Assembly: GCA_964525045.1 (NCBI GenBank)
Contig: CAZGFD010000032.1
Coordinates: 1 to 39,263 of the forward strand
DNA: 39,263 nucleotides
From: G020348185 sp964525045
Lineage (GTDB): Bacteria > Nitrospirota > Nitrospiria > Nitrospirales > UBA8639
Reading direction: 5' to 3'
This document shows positions 32,389 through 39,263 of the stretch, one piece after another. The stretch's first letter is position 1, and each line of letters starts with the position of its first letter. Below the pieces are notes generated by a model. It was given only the letters and a program-made list of their open reading frames with translations, had not been told where the DNA came from and ran no database searches. Made by a program: the position numbers and the translations under genes.

Positions 32389-33567
32389 TTAGGGTAGCAC
32401 TTGGATATCCACCGTGCTGCCAATCGGAATGGGATTGAACTGGCAGAAGGGGTCAGGAGTTGTTGTGCCAGGAACCCTGGCATTACAGCCATCTGTGCTC
32501 CCTGGTGTCAGATTGGGAAAGAGGGTTTGACAGGGAGGCAGTCCTCTTTTCCAGCAGATGTCGCATGCATTCGGAAAGACTCCAAAGACATTGTGGGTAT
32601 TTAACCCTTCCGTTGGCCCCAACCTTTTGACAAGCTTTCCACTCGTGTCCTTGACCTCAATCTGTATATTTTTGTTCCATCCATTCACAAGGCTGATGTT
32701 GGTGCCTTCTTGGAAGGGCGGATCGTGGGGTTCCAGATTGATGGTGGCCTCGGCTTGGGAGATGCCGGTCGGGTCCGTACACATTTCTTGCAAGTTCAGA
32801 TCGAACGACATCGTCACGCTTAGGCACTTACCCCGCTGGTAGGGAAACGTCGCCACGCCTCCGTTGCCCGCAAGTGGGAACGAGCAATGCCGACTCCTGG
32901 GGTCGGAGCTTGTGCAGGGGGGCGTCGCGGAACTGGGCTGTATGGGATTTTGGCATGCCAGCGTTGGGTCCGTTGGTGGGGCAGCGAAGTTCACATACAC
33001 GGTAACCTCATTATCCGTCGTGTTCGTTACATGCAGTCTGGTGGGGGTGGGAGAGGAGGCGCCAAACAACCGATCCTCGCCTTGAATCTTGATCTTAACC
33101 GTGTCGCTAGGAAGCGCATTAGCAAAGAAAGTTCCATTGGGATCTACGCAACTAGGACAGGCATGCATCTCAACCTCCAGCGATTCCCCACGCACCGTCG
33201 CCTCTTTTTGTGTCACCTCACAATTTTGCCCAGTTCCTGGACCGCCACTGAAGACCTCTATGACACCAGGAGCAATGGTATGGGCACAGGTGATATCCGA
33301 TTGACTTCTTTCCCCCGTGAACGTATCCAAAAACAGTATCGTTCCCTTTTCAACAGAGGTGGCACTCCCATCACAGCCGGCGGGTGGCGCTTGGCAGGTT
33401 ACGCTAATTTTGGCCGTTATTTTGTTCCCCGTATCGGCATTCTTTTTTTGGGCAGTGGCTTGAACCTTTGCCTTTTCTTCTGAATATACAGGCTTGGAAA
33501 GTATGGTGATGCCGGCAGCAACGAAAATGCCTATGAATAGGCTTGCCAAAAAATTTTTTGTATCCAT
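32389..33567 (-). CDS. Secreted Cys-rich hypothetical protein
   Basis: A 392-residue exported protein: MDTKNFLASLFIGIFVAAGI with a hydrophobic core and a cleavage site near VYSEEK. The mature part has 16 Cys, an even number, spread over its length (MHACPSCVDP, ACDICWKRGLPPCQ, DGCNARV), suggesting several disulfides. The beta-strand-like texture (TRLHVTNTTDNEVTVYVNFA; GSTVDIQVLP) and clustered Cys recall thaumatin-like or similar secreted beta-sandwich proteins, but no family motif is definite. AAGGAGGGG before the ATG supports the start. The 224 bases between its stop and the STAS gene hold no gene I can support. Confidence 0.75.
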   Translation of the reverse strand: MDTKNFLASLFIGIFVAAGITILSKPVYSEEKAKVQATAQKKNADTGNKITAKISVTCQAPPAGCDGSATSVEKGTILFLDTFTGERSQSDITCAHTIAPGVIEVFSGGPGTGQNCEVTQKEATVRGESLEVEMHACPSCVDPNGTFFANALPSDTVKIKIQGEDRLFGASSPTPTRLHVTNTTDNEVTVYVNFAAPPTDPTLACQNPIQPSSATPPCTSSDPRSRHCSFPLAGNGGVATFPYQRGKCLSVTMSFDLNLQEMCTDPTGISQAEATINLEPHDPPFQEGTNISLVNGWNKNIQIEVKDTSGKLVKRLGPTEGLNTHNVFGVFPNACDICWKRGLPPCQTLFPNLTPGSTDGCNARVPGTTTPDPFCQFNPIPIGSTVDIQVLP

Positions 33568-33669
33568 GGTCCCCTCCTTGTCTGTCGGTTGGGTTTCATG
33601 CCATTTGGTTGATGTCCGGCCGCTCGCACCATCATGGTCAGGAACTATTTTTTTGATTGGCTTCCTCTT

Positions 33670-33786
33670 TTACAGGGATGGCTCTGGGTTGGCGTGACCC
33701 ATCAGAATGTTTCCTCTGCCCACGATAGGTGAAATGAGAGCGGCACAGAGAACACCCGTGCCAACGAGTAGAAACTTCACGAACAT
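33670..33786 (-). CDS. Possible 38-residue single-helix membrane peptide
   Basis: A short frame starting MFVKFLLVGTGVLCAALISP has one clear transmembrane helix and a tail IVGRGNILMGHANPEPSL. AAAGGAG lies 12 bases before the ATG, a long spacing. The frame extends to 33867 on a weaker start. Small single-helix proteins of this kind are common and hard to verify; I do not know a function. Confidence 0.35.
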   Translation of the reverse strand: MFVKFLLVGTGVLCAALISPIVGRGNILMGHANPEPSL

Positions 33787-33867
33787 GACTGTCGAGGACT
33801 CCTTTGTAGAGGCAGAGGTGGGTAAGATAGGAAAAATGGATAAGGAAACCCTACGCCCCCTTCTCAC

Positions 33868-34454
33868 AAGATGTCAAACAAAATGTGAAAACATGGTGCC
33901 CCTGATCTCTAATTGGATTGACCACAAAGGGGGCATGAACGGAAGGATGTAGGCGGTCCGGTTATGTCCTTGTCGGTTCATTCCCTTTTTTTGTCAGACT
34001 AAAACACCTTCAGTTTGGGTCAGGCCCGAGGTCTGGGTTTTTGCCCTAAATATCAGTCAGAGACTGAAAAGAAAACCAAACGAAGGGGGCATGTCCTGAC
34101 ATGCCTTAAGCGACATACTAATTTCATTTTTTAAATTTTTACTCAATTTGCTTACCCTTTGATGCTTGCTTGAGAAGAAAATCTTGGACATGATCTGTGT
34201 CCCACTTCTAGAACGGACCTCCGCCTTGCCTTTCTTTAACACCAAACCGTTTCCGAATAGGCCCTGCCTGAATACCTGCTCCTTTTCTTGTTCACAAAAA
34301 TAAACGCAATGGAAAGCCTCAAATGGAGGATGAGCGTAGTCTTTTTGATAAAGGAAATGTTACGTTTGAGCAAGATGTGAACATCCAGAAGAATGAAATA
34401 ACGAGAATTGGAGATGGGTTTCCGGCCTCAACCTAAAATAAAGAGTTGGTCACC
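33868..34454. other. About 590 bases without a confident gene; one 18-bp inverted repeat
   Basis: GGCATGTC-CT-GACATGCC (34088-34105) is a perfect 8-bp inverted repeat with a two-base centre, some 350 bases ahead of the multicopper oxidase gene. It has the form of a dimeric-regulator site rather than a hairpin. The short frames here have no good ribosome sites and no protein-like composition. Confidence 0.4.
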
Positions 34455-36365
34455 ATGAAACATTCACATCTGAACGTCCTTTACCTTCTTGCCATTTTCG
34501 CCGCTCTGACTCTTGTATCTTTTGGCCCATTCCATTTCTTTCTGCCCAAAGTTGAGCAGGTGGGATTCAACATGCTCCCGCCAAATGGCGAATGCCCACC
34601 CTATGCCCAAGAAGAACTCCATGACCTGAACGACATTAGCGTGTTTCCAGATGGGGATAGCCTCAATACCAGGATGGTTGTTCGAATGAGGGATCGATGT
34701 GTGCCCGTGTGGGGAGGATTAAATAGTGAGCCGCCCAGAACGGAATGGGTGATGGAAAAAATACGCTTGCAGACCTATGGATTTCCGAAGAGTCCTAACA
34801 CACCCATCCAACCGAATAATCCCAACGACCCGAATACCGTATGGAGCAGCCCGGGTCCGCTTTTTCATTTAAAGAAAGCCAGTTCCCCATCTGCCCGAGA
34901 TGGGAGCAGATTCAGAATGACCCTTTATAACCGGCTGCCTCTGAATCAAGAAGGTCCTGGGGAGTGCGCGTTTTATGAAAACCCTGACTTAACCTATCCG
35001 AATTGTTTCCATGGAGACCAGACTACCAATTTTCATTTTCATGGATTCCATGTTTCCCCACAGCCGCACCAAGACTTTGTCGGGGTCCGGATCTATCCGA
35101 AGGGAACCCCTTCGAGCGGCGACCCGAATCAAGCTATCGGCCAATATCGTTATAATCTCGATCCGCTTCCCTGGACGCAGGCGGAGGGTACCCATTGGTA
35201 TCATGCCCACAAACATGGTTCGACATCATTGCAGGTGCTTAACGGCTTAGTCGGCGTATTCCTCATTGAGGGTCCTTTTGACAAATGGCTAAGAGATTTT
35301 TATCGTTCCCACACCCTAAGAGAAAAGCCGATTGTCATCCAGCAAATTCGACAGTTTTTATGGGTAGGGCAACCAACAGAACCGAGAGTTCGATATACCT
35401 TGGTAAACGGGCAAGCCAATCCTATTATAAAGATGAATCCAGGAGAAATTCAGAGATGGCGGTTTATCAGTGGAACCATGCAGGCCTCCGCTCAAGTCAG
35501 ACTAACTTTTGAAGGATTAGAGGCCAAACAAATTGCCATGGACGGCGTTCCGTTCGCACCGGAAAACTATCACCGACAGCCATTGCTGAACAATGGGGCA
35601 TTTGAGATCGACCCAGGCAATCGAGCTGATTTTCTGGTTCAAGCCCCTTTCAAGGGCGGCCGATACTATGTGACTGTTGAAGTCATTGGGGCGGTCCAGA
35701 GTGGACGAAGGACGGAAATCGATACAAGAGATCAAGAGATCATTGATAGTATTCCCAACTATCCCTACGAACATCCACCTCTGGTCAGCATTGATGTCGG
35801 TGGGTATGCAAAACGAATGAGATTCCCGGATTTTCTTCCGCCCCTCCCGGAATATCTAGAGGATATCCCTTCACCACCAAAAGAACGACACGTTCTCTAT
35901 AGTATGGGAGGGGCCCAACCCCCAACTGTTGAATTTACCATTGATGGAGTCAAGTTCGATCCGAGCTGCGCGAATCAGACTGTCCTCATTAATTCCACCG
36001 AACAGTGGCGGTTAGAAAATGATTCAACCGTTCTCCATCCGTTTCATATTCATGTGAATCCATTCCAGGTGGTTGAGAATGAAGGGATTCGGTATTCTCC
36101 CCCGTATGTCTGGCAGGATACCATTGCGATCCCTGCTGGGACTCCGCAGGATAAGGGTGTAGCCGTGATATATCAGCGATTTCTTGATTTCACCGGTGGA
36201 CATGTCCAGCACTGTCATATTCTTGGGCATGAAGACCGGGGCATGATGCTTGGCGTGCAAACGGTCTGTCCCAACGGGCAATATGGAAAACCCACATCGA
36301 GGGAAGGACCGGAATGCCGTCCTGGCAGGTATATCCCTGCACTTCCACAATGTGGGAATTCCTAG
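34455..36365 (+). CDS. Multicopper oxidase
   Basis: A 636-residue exported enzyme starting MKHSHLNVLYLLAIFAALTL (signal or anchor). All four copper-binding motifs are visible: NFHFHGFH (His194/His196), HWYHAHKHG (His250/His252), HPFHIHVNPF (His528/531/533) and HCHILGHEDRGMM (His586, Cys587, His588, His592, axial Met597). It is therefore a three-domain laccase-like oxidase coupling one-electron oxidation of a phenol, metal or other substrate to reduction of O2 to water. A TTG three codons upstream is an alternative start. The ribosome site is weak. It runs ahead of the M23 peptidase gene. Confidence 0.95.
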   Translation: MKHSHLNVLYLLAIFAALTLVSFGPFHFFLPKVEQVGFNMLPPNGECPPYAQEELHDLNDISVFPDGDSLNTRMVVRMRDRCVPVWGGLNSEPPRTEWVMEKIRLQTYGFPKSPNTPIQPNNPNDPNTVWSSPGPLFHLKKASSPSARDGSRFRMTLYNRLPLNQEGPGECAFYENPDLTYPNCFHGDQTTNFHFHGFHVSPQPHQDFVGVRIYPKGTPSSGDPNQAIGQYRYNLDPLPWTQAEGTHWYHAHKHGSTSLQVLNGLVGVFLIEGPFDKWLRDFYRSHTLREKPIVIQQIRQFLWVGQPTEPRVRYTLVNGQANPIIKMNPGEIQRWRFISGTMQASAQVRLTFEGLEAKQIAMDGVPFAPENYHRQPLLNNGAFEIDPGNRADFLVQAPFKGGRYYVTVEVIGAVQSGRRTEIDTRDQEIIDSIPNYPYEHPPLVSIDVGGYAKRMRFPDFLPPLPEYLEDIPSPPKERHVLYSMGGAQPPTVEFTIDGVKFDPSCANQTVLINSTEQWRLENDSTVLHPFHIHVNPFQVVENEGIRYSPPYVWQDTIAIPAGTPQDKGVAVIYQRFLDFTGGHVQHCHILGHEDRGMMLGVQTVCPNGQYGKPTSREGPECRPGRYIPALPQCGNS

Positions 36366-36702
36366 GTACAGCTCTTTCCCCCTTAATCGGTTCCTGTTTA
36401 GAGAACCCCAAAACGTCGAACGATGACGCGACCCGTTGTTTGTCTTGCAAAGAATTACACCATGTCGATTCGATAGAAAAATACACTGGTTAAATATGAA
36501 GTAACATGACGTAGCATTGTTACGAATCTTGAACCGAATGCCATTTCTATTTGAACTCGCATCGCCCCTCCAATCATTTTCTGATTGACCTACCATCGTA
36601 ATGGTATATCCCAACCCCTAACTGTTCTGTTACATTTCTTTTCTACCCGATTTATCCGGATAAATCAGGTGCTTTTAAAAGCTTTTACCAGTGAGGTTTG
36701 AA
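36366..36702. promoter_or_regulatory. Intergenic region with an 18-bp perfect palindrome upstream of the M23 gene
   Basis: GATTTATCCGGATAAATC (36649-36666) is a perfect palindrome 36 bases before the peptidase start. GCTTTTAAAAGC (36671-36682) is a second perfect palindrome close behind it. They suit an operator or a promoter-overlapping site, or a hairpin with T-rich flanks. The rest of the region shows nothing recognisable. Confidence 0.45.
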
Positions 36703-37995
36703 ATGCTGTTGAAGCCGTTGGGCGTTTTCGTTTTACGAATGGGGTTAAGCATAAGTCTATTGTTAGGAACCTTTATCCACGCTTCAGGTGAACTTATTTC
36801 AATGCAGGAGTTTGTTGAAACTGAAACCCACTTTACCCCTGTTGTCCTGTCAGTTCTTGCCGAACCACATCCATTTAACGGGTCGGATGGTCTTGTCCAT
36901 TTTGTATATGAGCTCGAACTGACCAATGCCATCGGTATCTCGGTTAGGGTTGAGTCGGTAGAAGTTTTCGAGGCGACACAGCAAGAGAGAGCGTTGGTAA
37001 CGATAACCAATGACCACGTTCCACAAAAAATGCAAGGACTCATTACGAAATCTCCGACAAATATTCTGGAGGCAGGAGGAGCAGCTATTCTCTTTATTCA
37101 TTTCACCATGGAAACGACTGAGAGGCCTCCCATGACTCTCGTTCATAGGTTGACGATATCTGGAAAATTCCCCCAGGGATTCAACCAATTTATGGGGTTG
37201 CCGGCATCTCAAAGGCAACTAATTGAAATAGGCGGGCTCACCAAGGTGCATCCCATTCGTCCTATTGTCCTGGGGCCACCGCTTGAGGGGCGTGGTTGGG
37301 TTGCTGCTGATGGATGCTGCACGGCGAAACGGCACGTTCGAGCTATTATGCCCATCAATGGGTTACTTCGCGTGGCCCAGCGTTTCGCAATAGACTGGGA
37401 GCTTTTCGATAAAGACCAACGGCTATATGTCGGTGATCCGTCGGACGTGAAGAGTTACTTTTCCTATGGGCAGAAAGTGCTGGCTGTGGCTGATTCTACG
37501 GTGGTCAGGGTTGTTGATGCGTTTCAGGACCAGGTTCCGGGAAAACTGCCATCCGGTATGACGCTGGCCGAAGCTGACGGTAATCATATTGTCCTTGATC
37601 TGGGGAATGGTCAATTTGCCTTTTATGCACATTTACAGCCAGGCAGTATTCATGCCCATGGGGTGAAGGAGGGTGACCGGGTCTGTCGAGGGCAGGTGTT
37701 GGGTTTGGTTGGAAACTCCGGCAATACATCCTCTCCCCACCTGCATTTCCATGTGATGTCTTCACCTTCAACACTCGGATCCAACGGCCTTCCATATCTA
37801 ATTGATGCTTTCGAACTCTTAGGCAAGACACCCTCTACGGCGGCGTTCGACAAAGCGGAGAAAGACGGAATTCCCTTGGAGGTCCAGGAAGTGGACAACC
37901 CTGGAACTCACTCAGACGAACTACCGCTTGATCTTAGTGTGGTGGGGTTTGGTACGGAACAAAAGTGTGTTGGCTCCTCAGGAGTGGTAAATTGA
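36703..37995 (+). CDS. Exported M23-family metallopeptidase
   Basis: A 430-residue protein from the ATG at 36703, preceded by GTGAGG; a GTG at 36691 is an alternative. A signal (MLLKPLGVFVLRMGLSISLL) precedes a beta-rich N-terminal domain of about 150 residues. The M23/LytM domain follows: RHVRAIMPINGLLRVAQRFA then IDWELF (first zinc ligands), YAHLQPGS, and SPHLHFHV (last ligand pair), with GDRVCRGQVLGLVGNSGNT between. Such enzymes cut peptidoglycan cross-links or secreted peptides. It probably acts in the periplasm. Confidence 0.9.
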   Translation: MLLKPLGVFVLRMGLSISLLLGTFIHASGELISMQEFVETETHFTPVVLSVLAEPHPFNGSDGLVHFVYELELTNAIGISVRVESVEVFEATQQERALVTITNDHVPQKMQGLITKSPTNILEAGGAAILFIHFTMETTERPPMTLVHRLTISGKFPQGFNQFMGLPASQRQLIEIGGLTKVHPIRPIVLGPPLEGRGWVAADGCCTAKRHVRAIMPINGLLRVAQRFAIDWELFDKDQRLYVGDPSDVKSYFSYGQKVLAVADSTVVRVVDAFQDQVPGKLPSGMTLAEADGNHIVLDLGNGQFAFYAHLQPGSIHAHGVKEGDRVCRGQVLGLVGNSGNTSSPHLHFHVMSSPSTLGSNGLPYLIDAFELLGKTPSTAAFDKAEKDGIPLEVQEVDNPGTHSDELPLDLSVVGFGTEQKCVGSSGVVN

Positions 37996-38390
37996 TACTT
38001 TAATTTTTTCCCGGGAGTTGCAGAGAAATACTTTCACAAGAGATTTTGTTTATGTTGAAAGGTCAGTTCAATTTTTCACCAGATGATATTGAATGCTTGA
38101 TGCCAACTTGGTACCGCTGAGTAAAAGCCTTTTCTCTTGACCAAATAATGAAAAGTTTGCTGATACCCCATCGGCGGGTTGTTTCATTCTTATGCAGGAG
38201 AAATTCGGCTGAGGCTCTTGGCCGTTTTAGAACTTTTTGATTTGAAATGCCAGGGCTCGAGATATTGAAGAATTCAGTCGCATAATCCTCAATTCGAGGA
38301 TAAGCCCAAGTCCCTGAGTTCCCACACCTGATCCAAATTCCAAGCCTTTATCCGGTATCATTGAGAGATTCCGGTAGCATAGAGCCCCGG
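37996..38390. other. About 395 bases without a recognisable feature
   Basis: This gap separates the converging M23 and heme-protein genes. I see no gene, RNA or strong hairpin in it; it has AT-rich stretches and a few short homopolymer runs only. Confidence 0.5.
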
Positions 38391-38987
38391 TCATGGAAGA
38401 GGAATCGTAATAACCAGCCCACCCATGACATCATTCAGGCGAAAATCCCGCTTGGGACTCCTTGGATGCGTGTTGTGACACACCACACAGGCCTCGGTGA
38501 CCCCTCGATCTGCATAGATGGCTTGAAAGAATTGCTTCTTCCCGGATTTAACGATTCCCGTAAAAGGGTTGTCGGGATTTTTCCGCACTGCCTCCAACCC
38601 CTTGGTCTCAAAACTTGTCGCGGGGGCATTTCGTTCATAAATGGGCCAGAGGCTGATCAACCGGTACCGGATGCTGTTTTTTCTCTCCGCCACCAAAATC
38701 GCGGCCTCCCTCAGAAACTGATTTGGCAGAGGGAGGCCATGACGGGCTTCCCAATTTTCGGAAGACAAGACGACACCTTGATTCTGTAAGCGTTCGACGA
38801 TGCGGGTGGTGTAGATTTCCCGATCGGCTTGGATAATGGCTTGCAAATAATTTGCTACCACGTTCGGTGGGATTCCCTTCAAGGAACTGGGGGATGTATC
38901 TGAAACAGCTTGGTTACTCTCAGTGAGAACATAAATGAGGGTAAAGAGGAAGAGGGCGAGGATCAATTTGCCCTTGAAGTCTGTCAT
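38391..38987 (-). CDS. Tll0287-like (DUF3365) c-type heme protein
   Basis: A 198-residue exported protein (MTDFKGKLILALFLFTLIYV signal or anchor). The domain ends in the typical CVVCHNTHPRSPKRDFRLND with the heme c site Cys167-x-x-Cys170-His171, then VMGGLVITIPLP. This is the DUF3365/Tll0287 fold, a PAS-like heme-binding domain also used in sensor kinases. Here it stands alone, so it may be an electron carrier or a redox/gas sensor in the periplasm. Its start has only a weak ribosome site. The 276 bases upstream to the window edge hold no gene that I can support. Confidence 0.88.
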   Translation of the reverse strand: MTDFKGKLILALFLFTLIYVLTESNQAVSDTSPSSLKGIPPNVVANYLQAIIQADREIYTTRIVERLQNQGVVLSSENWEARHGLPLPNQFLREAAILVAERKNSIRYRLISLWPIYERNAPATSFETKGLEAVRKNPDNPFTGIVKSGKKQFFQAIYADRGVTEACVVCHNTHPRSPKRDFRLNDVMGGLVITIPLP

Positions 38988-39263
38988 GGGTATGGTGCGT
39001 CCTGGCGAAAATGGGTTTTAGTCCTATATCTGAAATCATCTGAAAAATATGTCGACTTTTCTTGGACAATTCCCTCAACACCCCAATAGGGTATATGATC
39101 TATCGGAGCAATAACCCTGCCATCCTCCGTTCACCCGATTTATTTGAAGACATGGATCCAACAGCATTGATAGTATGGGATTTTTTTGACAGTAAACACG
39201 GGAAATCCAGAGCTATTGTCAAATCTGGTGTCTGGAACGTTGCTTACGCGGCGACCGGTTCCT

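Noticed and set aside
34088..34105. LexA-type SOS box
   Set aside because: The inverted repeat has a two-base centre and lacks the CTG-N10-CAG or GAAC-N4-GTTC form, and no SOS gene is adjacent.
34057..34245. 62-codon minus-strand frame before the multicopper oxidase
   Set aside because: It would need a TTG start without a ribosome site and has no family-like motif.

Overview
The window (moderate GC, no tRNA, rRNA, CRISPR or transposase seen) looks like a chromosomal segment of a Gram-negative bacterium, most likely of the Nitrospira/Nitrospirota type. The reasons are outer-membrane factors and lipoproteins, a Rieske/cytochrome b-c module with b6-type heme spacing and a fused cytochrome c tail, and many small basic proteins, CBS proteins and RRM proteins. 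The taxonomic call is an inference from gene content, not a database result.

Layout. 1-5092: the first 15 codons of a BNR/WD-like protein (minus strand, cut by the window edge), a GYD-domain protein followed closely by a gamma-glutamyltransferase, three small minus-strand genes, two tandem RRM RNA-binding proteins with matching leader regions, and a probable decayed small gene. 5093-10304: a secreted protein, patatin-like lipase, small membrane protein, cupin, lipocalin, a four-CBS protein and a small basic protein. 10305-17704: YIP1-like membrane protein, Ada-like regulator/alkyltransferase, GT1 glycosyltransferase, a CxxC-containing conserved protein, a two-CBS protein, the Rieske plus cytochrome b/c pair (quinol oxidation), and a PhyH-family dioxygenase. 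17779-27890 (minus strand): an RND efflux operon with one adaptor, two full-length RND permeases and one outer-membrane factor. A HicBA toxin-antitoxin pair follows, then a second partial copy of the 3' end of the outer-membrane factor gene. 28069-32164: a partner-switching signalling cluster (GAF-SpoIIE phosphatase, RsbW-type kinase, STAS anti-anti-sigma factor) that encloses a nucleobase permease carrying a degenerate RsbW-like domain at its C terminus. 32389-38987: exported proteins (16-Cys secreted protein, multicopper oxidase, M23 peptidase, and a Tll0287-like c-type heme protein).

The strongest candidate for an undescribed system is the 28-32 kb cluster. A membrane permease appears to have been joined to a pseudo-kinase of the RsbW fold and sits between the phosphatase, the active kinase and the STAS protein. 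This suggests that nucleobase binding or transport feeds into a partner switch. The second notable structure is the HicBA pair lying between direct repeats of about 291 bp derived from the efflux gene. Other points are the conserved duplicated RRM leaders and two 18-bp inverted repeats in intergenic regions near the multicopper oxidase and M23 genes.
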